Shown here: positions 46,529-58,129 of the stretch, one piece after another
Position numbering within the stretch: the stretch's first letter is position 1
How the letters are laid out: every line of letters starts with the position of its first letter
Assembly (NCBI GenBank): GCA_035610365.1
Contig: CM069432.1
Location: 10,974,001-11,038,000, forward strand
DNA length: 64,000 nucleotides
Reading direction: 5' to 3'
Origin: Aquatica leii
Lineage: Eukaryota > Arthropoda > Insecta > Coleoptera > Lampyridae
Notes under the pieces: generated by a model
Database searches by the model: none
The model's input: the letters and a program-made list of their open reading frames with translations, nothing else
What the model was told of the DNA's origin: nothing
Position numbers and translations under genes: made by a program

Positions 46529-49500
46529 CGTCCATTAACTTGGACCCCCCACCAACAGAAAAAAGAATCAAACTTCTTGAAAAAATTAGTGCTAATTATG
46601 TGCTAATTTGTTACCGTATTCAAAATTTTGTTGCTCAAGAAGAACAGTAGAAAATTAGAAATGAAGTGGGCGGGGCTAGCTTAACGTAAAGCTGGACCCC
46701 CCTTCCTCAAAAAAATTTATTGCGCACAAAAAAGCAAACTAATGTCAGGCGGAAATTTGTTGCTAATTTATTGCTCTAAAATAGCATTACCTAATTTGCG
46801 AGATTCGCAAAAAAAAGTTACGTATTCGTTTACATATAAAAATGCTGTAAAAGACTAACACCATACATGATTTAAGCTTCATTAAAAAAAGATAACAATA
46901 CAAAATTACTTATTAAAACATCAAAAATTTTAACAAAATCTAAATTAAAACTATTAGACATACCCTCTACCCGCTTCTTTAAAATAACCACGATACGTTC
47001 GCCGTCCTGGCGCAAGTTAGCCTCATTACCTTTAATTATATTTGCATTTACATCTTGCTCAAATAATTATGACGTAAAATTCTTCTTTGCACTAAAATTA
47101 ACAAGAGTTTATGTGTAATTGAATTTGTTGCTAACTATAAACAAAAAACGACAGAGAATCGATGTGCTCTCTACGGGACTTTTTGTTGTTTTAATTTGCA
47201 TAGACAATTTGTTGCTTAAATTGCTACAACGTAAAATTGTTCTGTGCACTATAATCGACAGTAATTTATATATAATCGAATTTGTTGCTAATTATAAACA
47301 ATAAAAAACGATGTAGAATCGACGTGCTCTGGCACGGGACTTTTCAAGTTTTATTTTTCCTAAACAATTTGTTGCTTAAATTGTTACAACGTAAAATTGT
47401 TCTTTGCACTATAATCGACAGTAATTTATACATAATCGAATTTGTTGCTAATTATAATCAATAAAAAACGATGTAGAATCGACGTGCTCTGGCGCGGGAC
47501 TTTTCAAGTTTTATTTTGCCTAAACAATTTGTTGCTTAAATTGTTACAACGTAAAATTGTTCTTTGCATTATAATCGACAGTAATTTACAGATAATCGAA
47601 TTTGTTGCTAATTATAAACAATAAAAAACGATGTAGAATCGACGTGCTCTGGCGCGGGACTTTTCAAGTTTTATTTTGCCTAAACAATTTGTTGCTTAAA
47701 TTGTTACAACGTAAAATTGTTCTTTGCACTATAATCGACAGTAATTTATACATAATCGAATTTGTTGCTAATTATAAACAATAAAAAACGATGTAGAATC
47801 GACGTGCTCTGGCGCGTGACTTTTCAAGTTTTATTTTGCCTAAACAATTTGTTGCTTAAATTGTTACAACGTAAAATTGTTCTTTGCATTATAATCGACA
47901 GTAATTTACAGATAATCGAATTTGTTGCTAATTATAAACAATAAAAAACGATGTAGAATCGACGTGCTCTGGCGCGGGACTTTTAAAGTTTTATTTTGCC
48001 TAAACAATTTGTTGCTTAAATTGTTACAACGTAAAATTGTTCTTTGCATTATAATCGACAGTAATTTACAGATAATCGAATTTGTTGCTAATTATAAACA
48101 ATAAAAAACGATGTAGAATCGACGTGCTCTGGCGCGGGACTTTTCAAGTTTTATTTTGCCTAAACAATTTGTTGCTTAAATTGTTACAACGTAAAATTGT
48201 TCTTTGCACTATAATCGACAGTAATTTATACATAATCGAATTTGTTGCTAATTATAAACAATAAAAAACGATGTAGAATCGACGTGCTCTGGCGCGTGAC
48301 TTTTCAAGTTTTATTTTGCCTAAAAATTTGTTGCTTAAATTGTTACAACGTAAAATCGTTGTTTGCACTATAATCAACAGTAATTTATACATAATCGAAT
48401 TTGTTGCTAATTATAAACAATAAAAAACGATGTAGAATCGACGTGATCTGGCGCGGAACTTTTCAAGTTTTATTTTGAATAAACAATTTGTTGCTTAAAT
48501 TGCTACAACGTAAAATTGTTCTTTGCACTATAATCGACAGTAATTAGACATAATCGAATTTGTTGCTAATTATAAACAATAAAAAACGATGTAGAATCGA
48601 CGTGATCTGGCGCGGGACTTATCAAGTTTTATTTTGCCTAAACGATTTGTTGCTTAAATTTGGTACAACGTAAAATTGTTCTTTGCACTATAGTCGATAG
48701 TAATTTATGCATAATCGAATTTGTTGCTAACTACAAACAATAAAAAACTACGTAGAATCGATATAAAATAGTAAAATGAACACGTCGATTCTACGTCGTT
48801 TTTTATTGTTTATAATTAGCAACAAATTCGATTATGTATAAATTACTGTCGATTATAGTGCAAAGAACAATTTTACGTTGTAACAATTTAAGCAACAAAA
48901 TTTTTAGGCAAAATAAAACTTGAAAAGTCAAGCGGCATAGCACGTCGATTCTACGTCGTTTTTTATTGTTTATAGTTAGCAACAAATTCGATTATGTTTA
49001 AATTACTGTTTATTATAGTGGTAAGAACAATTTTACATTGTAACAATTTAAGTAACAAATTGTTTAGGTAAATTAAAACATGAAAAGTCCCGTAGAGAGC
49101 ACATCGATTCTCTGTCGTTTTTTGTTTATAGTTAGCAACAAATTCGATTACGCATAAACTATTGTTAATTTTAGTGCAAAGAAGAATTTTACGTAATAGT
49201 TATTTGAGCAAGATGTAAATGCAAATATAATTAAAGATAATGAGGCTAACTTGCTCCAGGACGGCGAACGCATCGTGGTAGAGGGTATGTCTAATAGTTT
49301 TAATTTAGATTTTGTTAAAATTTTTGATGATTTAATAAGTAATTTTGTATTGTTATCTTTTTTTAATAAAGCTTAAATCATGTATGGTGTTAGTCTTTTA
49401 CAGCATTTTCATATGTAAACGAATACGTAACTTTTTTGCGAATCTCGCAAATTAGGTAATGCTATTTTAGAGCAACAAATTAGCAACATATTTCCGTCTG

Positions 49501-49717
49501 ACATTAGTTTGCTTTTTTGTGCGCAATAAGTTTTTTTGAGGAAGGGGGGTCCAGCTTTACGTTAAGCTAGCCCCACCCACTTCATTTCTAATTTTCTACT
49601 GTTCTTCTTGAGCAACAAAATTTTGAATACGGTAAAAAATTAGCACATAATTAGCACTAATTTTTTCAAGAAGTTTGATTCTTTTTTCTGTTGGTGGGGG
49701 TTCCAAGTTAATGGACG
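46529..49717. mobile_element. Giant foldback element with 160-bp tandem repeats in its arms
   Basis: Two long inverted arms meet at a loop of about 22 bases (48762-48784). Each arm has an outer single-copy part of about 590 bp, beginning CGTCCATTAACTTGGA, and an inner array of 160-bp direct repeats. The left arm (46529-48761) has about ten units and the right arm (48785-49717) about two. TATTTTTA lies beside both ends (46521-46528 and 49721-49728), a possible 8-bp target duplication, though three extra bases (TTC) sit on the right. There is no transposase. The structure resembles Drosophila FB or Galileo elements. Confidence 0.85.
47119..48760 (+). repeat. 160-bp tandem array (left arm)
   Basis: Units run from TTTGTTGCTAATTATAAACA through GATGTAGAATCGACGTG, CGGGACTTTTCAAGTTTTAT and GTTACAACGTAAAATTGTTC to the next unit. 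The period is close to 160 bp from 47281 to 48720. Central units are nearly identical, while edge units diverge more. Because 160 is not a multiple of three, each unit yields a spurious ~60-codon frame. Confidence 0.9.
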
Positions 49718-49735
49718 TTCTATTTTTATAATACG

Positions 49736-51729
49736 TCCGGGAGAGATGGCCCACCTTTTTAAAAAAATCGGTAAAATGACATTTTTGACAATATAAAACT
49801 TTTTATTTGAAACCAAGGATACATTTCTGACATGATAATTTAACTCAAAACACATTTTTACAATACTTTTTGCAAAAAAAAATAAACAAAAATTTCAATA
49901 GTGGGCCATCAGTAAAACTTTTCCACAGTCATGACATAAACTTAAATATTTAGAACAGCTCTCATGAAACCACTGTTCACAATGCATACATCGAATCCAA
50001 TCATCTTTTTTCTCCGTCGTGGTGTACCGTTCTCCACATTCTAAACACCCGACATTGTCGTTGTCTTCGACACTACCACTGGATTCTTTGCCTGCCAATC
50101 AGACAATGATTCGTCTAAGGATGAATTTTCAAAGGACTGTTTTGATATGACTGTCTTAGACTTCGTTTTTTTCATTCTCTTTGATATCTTGCGCTCAGCA
50201 TCCTTTGTTTTCTTTTCTTCCGCACTTCTTCGCTGTTGTATGTTTTCAGTGGACGTCAGAATAGCTGCAACTTGTCTACTTCGCTCTCTTGTTTGAGTGG
50301 CAGCTGCTGAAGTACTTGGTACTGGATTAATTGTATCCAACATTTTGCCAGGAGTTTCTTTGGTTGGAGTCGTTTCATTAGGATGAATTTTCCCTGATAT
50401 GGTTTCCTGATCGTTGTCTGGTTCAGTTACGGGGGGCTGCACTTGGTTATCAATTTGTTCATTGTAGAAAAGCATAATCTGGAATTGCATCAGGATTGAA
50501 CGGACAAATACCAGTTGCTCGAAATGAAGACACAGCATTTTGTACCGTAGCGGACTTGGACCATGCATCTGTTAACAAACCTCCAAACTGTAACCTTGTA
50601 ATTCTTCTTGTTGGGTTTGCTTTAATAAAAGCATTGCACAGTTTCGAAAAGTTAGATTTCAAACTTTTAAAAAACGCCCTGTCTAAAGGCTGAATGAATT
50701 GTGTTGAGTGACTTGGTAGACATAGGAGGATTATCTCATGTTCTTCAGCAAAATTTAACATTTCTACAGAATTGCAATGCGTGGAATGTCCGTCCAGGAT
50801 TAATATTACTTTGCCAATTGGTTTACGGGGTAAAAAATGATTTTTTAACCATTCTAAAAATAAATTGTTACTGTCTCTCTATTAATTCCTTGGCAGCGGG
50901 CTAAAGAGACACCTTCTGATTTTCGTACACTCAAATCTGGATTCCGTTTCAAAAACATTTTAAGCCAGTCGTAACCCGCTAACCTTTTTTCTTTATTGAA
51001 TGGATGTTTGATCTTCAATCGTTCGGCTAAGTCGAAGGCCATGGATCGAACAGATTCTCGAGTAGGAGAAAACCCATATTTTTGCAGTTTTTTAATAGGA
51101 GACTTGTTTTTATCTTCATTTTTAGTCCCCATTACAGCTAAAAGTCCTAAACTTTTCTTTGCTAAGTGAGGGTTGGAGGTGGAAACATAAAATGTCTCGA
51201 AGCTTTTCTGATTCCCATATGCCCTGCTCTGATTTCTTCTATGGCTAACACGAGCTGCTCTTGTGTTCATCTTCCTCTCTGGCTATCGGATTTTTTCTTG
51301 TACTCAGTTGGCATGGCTGAAAGTTATCGAATTGTTTTAGGGCCCCACAAAAGTTTGGGCCAACTCACCCTAAGGTACGGGAGAGATGGCTCACTCAATT
51401 TCTTGTAAATGAAAACGCGTTTCAAATCAGGACACAGCGTCAACATAACCTTAAAAACCTATAAAACATTTACACATTACGGCAAGGTTTGAAATCTGCG
51501 ATTTCACATTAAAAATAGAACACGGAGCAATTTATGAAAAATTTTAAGCGTAGTTAAAACTTTGATCCACTCTTAACTTACCTGATTTATATTCTTAAAG
51601 AGTTGATACACTTTTATGGTACTGCAGCCATCAGCAGCGTAATAGACAATGACATAAAAGGCGCGTAATTTGAATAATTGCTAAAATATCCTAGTGGGCC
51701 ATCTTACACTATGGGCCATCTCACCCGGA
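49736..51729 (-). mobile_element. pogo-like DNA transposon C, internally deleted
   Basis: The left end reads TCCGGGAGAGATGGCCCAC and the right end, inward, TCCGGGTGAGATGGCCCA. Further GTGGGCCATC motifs lie at about 49900, 51380 and 51692, as expected for subterminal binding sites. It starts only about 18 bases after the foldback element. Flanking TA duplication is not clean. It carries a decayed minus-strand transposase and a PHD-like finger. Confidence 0.82.
49895..51270 (-). pseudogene. pogo-like transposase C with PHD-like finger
   Basis: The frame 51270-50854 encodes the N-terminal DNA-binding part (MNTRAARVSHRRNQSRAY; GYDWLKMFLKRNPDLSVRKS). It then jumps directly to IGKVILILDGHSTHCNSVEM, with the second catalytic Asp, so roughly 150 residues including the first catalytic Asp are deleted. 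The frame 50761-50459 has SHSTQFIQPLDRAFFKSLKS with the third Asp. A charged linker follows (50568-50041). The frame 50098-49895 encodes the PHD-like finger (CLECGERYTTTEKKDDWIRC; CEQWFHESC; CHDC). Deletion and frameshifts make it inactive. Confidence 0.86.
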
Positions 51730-52160
51730 ATAACCTTATTAATGTGTAATGTTATTGTTGGAAAGATTATTTGCTTATTAAGTTTGCTTGCGGCGTTAAT
51801 ATTTTAGAGCAATCAGAAAGAAATGGTCACAAAACTGGTGTTTTTTGAAATTTTGGAATTTGTTTTTGTGAATTCGTAGATGAAAGTCAGACGTACTTTA
51901 ATGGTCTAAATTTTTTTTTAATTCGCAATACTTATTTTGTATGAGAGCGCTAATTTTCAAATTTTTCAAATTGCTGCAACTCATTTTTTACTTTACTTTT
52001 TACTTTCCTACAAGGAAAAAAATTTTATTGCATAATTTTAAGCGTACGTGCGTGCGAGCGCGCGCGCGCGTGTGTGTGTCTGTGCGTCTGTGTGTAATGA
52101 TGTATTCACGATAACTCTCGAATTAAAAGTCCTAGTAACTTGAAATTTGGTATGGAGCTG
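51730..52160. other. Non-coding stretch with (CG)n(TG)n microsatellite
   Basis: The microsatellite lies at about 52047-52097. Just after it, TCTCGAATTAAAAGTCCTAG and TTGGTATGGAGCTGG resemble the tail region of a common insect non-LTR or SINE family. It joins directly to the reverse transcriptase fragment. Confidence 0.55.
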
Positions 52161-52165
52161 GCTTT

Positions 52166-52845
52166 TCATATTCTCTTGGTTCTATCAAAGGATGAGCCTG
52201 ATAAAGAAACCTGTCTGACGCCTTTTAAGATTTTTGACATCTCAGTAATGTCACTATCTACACGAACTGCAGCAGTCTGATTCCAGTACCAGTTTGCGTT
52301 TATACGAATGTCTCGTCCATCTAATCCCACATCTTTGAGAATTTTAATCAGCTTATCGTGTTGTACAGTAGCAAACGGTTTTTCGTAATCAATGTAGCAG
52401 GTGAAAAGATCGACGTTCATATCATGACAACGCTGCACTAAAATTTGCATACTAAACAAAGCTTCACGTGTACCAAACCCGTTTCTGAAACCGAATTGGG
52501 TTTTGCCGATTTGTTGCTTACATTTCCGGTAAATACGTGCGTGTATGATTTTGAGAAATAGCTTGAGAACATAACTGATCAAACTAATTGACCTGTGATC
52601 ATTGCAATGTTTTGCACTAGTTTTTTTGGCAATGTTACAAAGGTCAATTTAAGCCAAACAGCTGGAATCTGCCCTTTTCTGTATACGTCATTGAAAAGAT
52701 CCAGCAATACAGAGAGTACACTATGCTCCTTGAGAACTGTTAATACTTTGACGTATATTTCATCTGGACCGGGAGCTTTTCCAGTTTTAGTTAACTCCAA
52801 TGCCTTTACTATTTCATCTCTTGTGATATCTAAACTCCTAAAAAA
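52166..52845 (-). pseudogene. Non-LTR reverse transcriptase fragment (RTE-like)
   Basis: The minus-strand reading starts near 52845 with ITRDEIVKAL, then LTKTGKAPGPDEIYVKVL (52800-52579). The frame 52582-52166 continues VLKLFLKIIHARIYRKCKQQ, TQFGFRNGFGTREALF, CYIDYEKPFATVQHDKLI and YWNQTAAVRVDSD, then KGVRQVSLSG. These are reverse transcriptase fingers and the first palm motif (Asp in YIDYEKPF). The copy ends before the catalytic 'FADD' motif, where it joins a microsatellite-bearing tail. It is truncated at both ends and frameshifted once. Confidence 0.85.
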
Positions 52846-52859
52846 AAAGGCACAATTTA

Positions 52860-53812
52860 CACAGAAACCCGTTAAATAAATAATTATTTCCGTGTATTTG
52901 ATTGTTGAACCAAAGATCGTGAAGAAAAGTGTGATTTTTTTGTTAGCTACGTTAGCGACACTTTTTCTCAGTCATTTTATTTCTTAACGTCAATTGTAAA
53001 TGAATATTTTCTTAAATTTTTAAATATTACATCACAAGATGACAAAACTGACTGCGCAGATACTGCCAAATTAGAATTTATTACTTTGCTTGCTCCTATT
53101 TTTGATGTTGACGTTTCAGAGGTCAAAGTTTGCTATTCAATTGAACCATTAAAAAAAAATTGTTTTGAAGCTTGCTTTATTTTCGATGCTCTCTTCGACA
53201 TAGACTTCTGCAACAACACTCTTATGCCAGCCGTCGTGTCTCTTCAAAACTTAGACGTCAGCTCCACTGTCGGTCATGATGTCGGCGCTGATGTCCTTCG
53301 AAAACAGTGGCTTCTGAAGCTGTTCAGAAGTATGCAGCAATCTTCTTTTGCAAATAGGTGTTGCTTTGTGCATTTGCCCTATTTATAAAATATAAATAGT
53401 CTGCGATGGTAAAGGTCAATTCAGTTTACCACATCTTCTAATGTAACTGTAAAGACTCGTTTTTTCTTTGTTTTCGTCTCATGTAATGCACACGTCATCC
53501 AGTTTTTGTAAACGTAATTTTTTCGCCCTAATGCTCCATGCTTCGCAATTACCAACACTACTTTCTTAAGCAGAAAACTGGCATCAGTTGCTCTTTCTAA
53601 AAACCTTTTTTGCCACATAATCGTCATTTGGATGTTTCAGGTAAGCCAGCAATTTTTTTATATGCAGAAACATCCACATTTTTATTTATTTGTAAAGTAC
53701 TCTTCAGCATTGAGTACACTGACCATAATGTTGAAGCTTTAAGTGTTTTCACCTAAGAATGTTGAAAAATCAGTGCTAATAAATCGTATATACTATATAT
53801 CTGTAGATACAT
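52860..53812. other. Stretch with short unrecognised frames
   Basis: Frames at 53086-53388 (+) and 53421-53627 (-) are not low in complexity, but match nothing I know and have no support from splice sites or repeats. The region may be decayed transposon sequence. Confidence 0.35.
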
Positions 53813-53814
53813 AT

Positions 53815-55975
53815 ACCGTGTGTCCCGGAAATTCTGAAGCATACAGATTAACATGGGGAATTTGAAAAAAACATATGAAAATGTGTACCAAAGAACGTTT
53901 TGCCTAATACTTTTTAAAATTTAATAACGAATATCAAAAATATTTCTAAAAATGTATCGCGTGGTAACAAGCTTAGTAATCGTCACCTTGGGCTAGTGAC
54001 ATCAATCGTACAACTGCGGTAATATCGCCGCTACGTACGAAGGTTCAAATCCCAATGCGCTTTATATTTTTTTAAGTTGTATTATTATTTTAAATGAAAG
54101 ACGATTAATTTTTATCAGTAAAGAGACAAAATTAAACGTGTTAAATATTTTAATTAAACGCATAATGGATTTATTAAAATATTTAAAATATAGTTACAAT
54201 GAAATGATACCTGCTATTTTTTATAGTTATTTATTTGTTTAAAAGATATTTAAACCTTTTTGGTAGGTAAATTTTAATTTATAACAATAAATGAATTTAA
54301 TTGTTGATATTAATAACAGCAGATGCTAAAATACTAATACGCAATCATCCTCGTGTTTGAATCAACCCCCGAATAAATATTTATGGTGGGCCTGAAAATA
54401 ACCAATTGGGAAGGTTTGCTTAAATCCAATGTTCAAAAAGATCTTTGTTTTGTACCGACTCATATTTGCGTAAAAATTCCATTATTTCCTATTGTAGGTA
54501 TGACGTGAAAAATCAGAAATTACGTCTACCTACAATTAAACAAAACGTAAGGCGGCCGCTGCAGGCGAAATATCTGATACTTCGTTTGCATTTTGGCGGA
54601 AGTAGTTGCCGTAAAATACAACAAACATTTGCAGGAATGCTTGAAGATGTGCCCAGTTATTCGACTTTCCAAAGAATCGTGGATACGTTTTTGACAACTG
54701 GATCTGTTCGAATCCGTAGTGATGATGTGCCTAAACCACCACGGGAATTGGAAGTAAGGAACCCCAAAACTGTGTTAGCTGCAGTTTCCATTATAAATAA
54801 AACATCGGTGCGGAGTGTTCAGGTAGAAACGGGAGTGGTAGAACGCATTCTTCGAAAACAACCATAGAAACCATACAAACTTTGTAGATGCCAGGAGTTG
54901 CGAGCTGGCGATGACAACTCTAGGCTAGAGTTTTGTCAAGAAATGTAGGACACATGCAATGCAAACAGGGATTTCTTGCGTAACGTTGTTTTCACCGATG
55001 AAAGCACATTCACTTTACACAACGCACCTAATACACAAAACTACAGAATCTGGGCGCGTGAAAACTCTAAAATGACGGAGGCAGTGCGAACACACTATCC
55101 TCAAAAAGTGAATGTGTAGGACGGATTGTTCTGTGACAGAATTTTCGGCTCTTTTTTCATTGAAGGCAATCTCAATTGGATGTCTTATTTGCAATTGCTC
55201 CAGAATAGGGTGGCTCCAGCATTACGAGAGACAGTGGAAGATTTGCAGCAAGAAGTTTGGTTTCAACAGGACGGCTGTCCAGCGTACAACTCGGTGATTG
55301 TTCGACAATATTTAGCAAATACCTTCCATGGTGTTATTAGTTCACCCGGGCAAGTTCACTGGCCGCCACCATCTCCAGACCTAGCACCTTGTTATTTTTT
55401 TCTGTGGGGTCATCTTAATAACAGGATACCTGAAAACCGCCTCGATTTTTTTAGAGAATGTGAAGATCGCAATCCACGAAGAATGTCAGCAAATTAATGC
55501 TCGGCAGCTAGGGAATGTGCGTCAGGAGTTTGACAATAGACTGGGCTACTGTCTAGTACAAAACTGAGAGCTTTTTGAACATCTAATTTAAGCAAACCAT
55601 CTCAATCGGTTATTTTCAGGACCACCATAAATATTTATCCGGGGGTTGAGTCAAACACGATGTTGTTATTAATGTCAACAATTAAATTCATTTATTGTTA
55701 TAAATTAAACTGTACCTACCAAAAAAGTTTAAATATGTTTTAAGCAAATAAAAAACTATAAAAAATAGCAGGTATACTTACTTGATTTCATTGTAACTAA
55801 ATTTTAAATAATGTTTTAATAAATCCATTATGAGTTTAATAAAAACAATTAACATGTTTAATTATGTCTCTTTACTGATAAAAATTAATTGTCGTTTATT
55901 TAAAATAATAATACAACTAAAAAAACATGAACCTCATTGGGATTTGAACCTTCGTACGTAGCGGCCATATTACTA
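53815..55975 (+). mobile_element. Decayed IS630/Tc1/mariner-type element with ~400-bp inverted repeats
   Basis: Long inverted copies lie at about 54030-54440 and 55570-55975. Shared pieces include TAAATATTTATGGTGG and ACGAAGGTTCAAATCCCAAT. The left side continues outward to a terminus-like CCGTGTGTCCCGGAAATTCT at about 53815, but the right repeat breaks off near 55975, so the right end is lost. The gene between is on the plus strand. The repeats have diverged more than those of the other two relatives, so this is the oldest. Confidence 0.75.
54445..55560 (+). pseudogene. IS630/Tc1/mariner-type transposase with in-frame TAG codons
   Basis: One register runs from 54445 to 55497 with three TAG codons, at 54865, 54946 and 55117. 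A helix-turn-helix lies early (SYSTFQRIVDTFLTTGSVRI). The first catalytic Asp is in NVVFTDESTFTLHN, just before 55000. The second is in WFQQDGCPAYNS and the third in PPSPDLAPCYFFLWGH, with 35 residues between. Near 55455 the frame shifts and the C-terminal end (INARQLGNVRQEFDNRLGYC) is read in another phase to about 55566. The stop at 55117 falls at the Trp of the family motif VNVW.G, the same position as the stop in the element at 8.4-9.4 kb. Confidence 0.86.
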
Positions 55976-56606
55976 GAGTCATATAACTCAACAAAGTTTA
56001 TTTAAGTATACAACACATAATTGGTCACTCGTCTTAGCTGATGCTCATAGGCTACATCTAAGAGAAGTAAGGATTTTTTTTTACATTTTATTTTGTAGCT
56101 CCTAAATGTAACATTTTTATCCACAATTTTTATTATTTATGCTAGTGATGATAACTTTAATCAATCAATGCATAGGTTAAAGTTTTTGTTATTTAAATAT
56201 TTTGATTTATATTTTTTACAGGAAACTTCTAATTTAAAAAGCGTGCTTTTGGTATTTGTTTAGTTTGGTGATCGTTTTATTGTATAGTTATCTTGTTTAG
56301 TCTGATTTAATCGTTTTGATTGAAGATATCAAAGAGTTGATATGGTAGTCTGTCTTAGTATTATCGGCGTGTTATGTGCTCTAGTTTTTGTGATGTTTTT
56401 GATAGTGTTGTTTGGGTTCTTAGCTAGATTATCATAGAATTTTGTAAATAAAAAATTTACTACGAAATAAAGAATGTATAATAAAGGTAAAAATAATAAT
56501 TTGACCACGGCAGCAATCGTAAGCACAGACCTCTGGGTGTGAGTTGAATGCAAATAACTACAAAGACGTGAACTTCCATTAATTTATTAACTATAACTTA
56601 ATATAC
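55976..56606. other. Non-coding stretch
   Basis: AT-rich with no gene. The frame at 56553-56329 is hydrophobic, low in complexity and unsupported. Confidence 0.4.
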
Positions 56607-56607
56607 T

Positions 56608-57193
56608 ACAGTCGAACTCCTATATAGTGATGTTCAAAATTCCCTTCAAAAACATCATTATATAGAAACTTCATTGTATAGAATTTATACTTAAAAAATA
56701 AAACGTACATAAGAAATAACATATTAATTATCAACACTCTTTCGTTTTGTCATTTTTAACCAACTTTACACTTAAACAACTTGAAACGAAAAAATTGCAA
56801 ATGAGACGTGTTCAATAACGTGATATTGCATTTCAAAACTCGAAGAAAATTCTATAATCCTCTAAACAATTCATGCATTTATGTCATTTACAAATGTACA
56901 GAATTTTTAGTACCATTAGCCTTTCTGTATTGTAAATTAAGAAGTCTTATAATCCGCTTATCCGTTTAACAATGCGGTATTGTAAAGGTAAACTAAATTG
57001 TACGTGATTCCAAGAAAACTTTAAGTAGTTGGGTAACATTTTCTTTGAAAAAGATCATAATATAGAATTTGAACATCATATTTTAGAGGTGTTTTTACAC
57101 GCATTTTAACCCAAAAGTCAATATCCTAAAGAAAAAATCACTAAATAGAAAAAATCATTAAATAGGAGTTCATTGAATGGAGGTCCGACTGTA
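56608..57193. mobile_element. MITE with CAGTCGRACTCC-type ends, ~586 bp
   Basis: The left end reads ACAGTCGAACTCCTATATAG and the right end, inward, ACAGTCGGACCTCCATTC, each flanked by a TA. Partial inverted copies of TATATAGTGATGTTC-like sequence occur inside both ends. There is no coding sequence. The terminal sequence resembles those of pogo/Tigger or Tc1-derived elements. Confidence 0.65.
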
Positions 57194-57199
57194 TTTACA

Positions 57200-58125
57200 T
57201 TGGAGAACAAAGAACAATATTTGAATTAAACATATTAGAAATAAAACAGGATTTAAAATAAAATATTAGGGCGCCAACCACCTTTAAATTGGTGATGAAT
57301 AAAAAGCGTAAAATCTTACATCTAATTATTAATTGATATTAAACGCAAAAATAGTAAACGGTTAATTTGTTATCGAGTGAAAAGTTTTAATAACTGAATT
57401 TAATTATTTGAATGTAAAATGCAGTAACCTAATTCCAGTTGACTCACCATATGATATGACGTTATCGTATATCTTCTATCTTTAGCACATACTTTGTCGT
57501 AGTGATAAAATTCTTCTAAAGGAATGTAGATTTCCAAACACACCAGCAAGCATAAAATATCAATGTATAAATCTAATGACGGAAAATCCAGTAATTAAAA
57601 GACAAAATTAAAATAAATGATCCAGTAAAAGAAAAGATCCAGAATAAAAATATCCAGAAGAAAAAGGTCCTAAATATAAATAATTAGAATGGTTTTTTGA
57701 ATGACATGCTGTACTGACGTTACTTTTAGCAACGGCCTTCAAAATAAATTCCTTTGTCTAACGATTGCGCAATATTGCGAAACCACTAAAAATGTTGAAT
57801 TCAATAGAAAAATTATATCAAAATAAAGGTAAACTCACCAACAATTAGATAGAATGAATAAAAATTAAATTGCATGGGTTTTTACGCCATAATCAAGAAA
57901 ATGTGTCTTCCCCGCATCACTACGACACGCACGGCCAAGCGTGGCCCAAGCGGAAGTGCCAGCTCAAGCTACAACTCAGGTAGAGTTGAAACAACGCGAC
58001 GTTGCCAAACTGAATAAATTTACGTGCAATATTAGTTGCACAAAATAAACGATTGTAAAATTGAATTTTAATTGTAATGAACTCTAACGGGACGTTACAA
58101 TTTTATAGATCTTTTATCAATATAA
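57200..58125. other. Non-coding stretch
   Basis: The part at 57590-57660 is purine-rich with repeated ATCCAG strings. The part at about 57900-58000 is unusually GC-rich (CACGCACGGCCAAGCGTGGC) but has no long frame. Its nature is unknown. Confidence 0.4.
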
Positions 58126-58129
58126 GTTT

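Noticed and set aside
47119..48264. A row of seven near-identical ~60-codon open frames, like a family of small proteins
   Set aside because: They are the same frame recurring in a 160-bp tandem array of a foldback element. Each runs a few bases past the unit boundary, and no start or signal context is conserved for translation.
53086..53627. Two opposite frames that might be a small gene pair
   Set aside because: No domain, promoter or repeat boundary supports either, and both have ordinary chance lengths.
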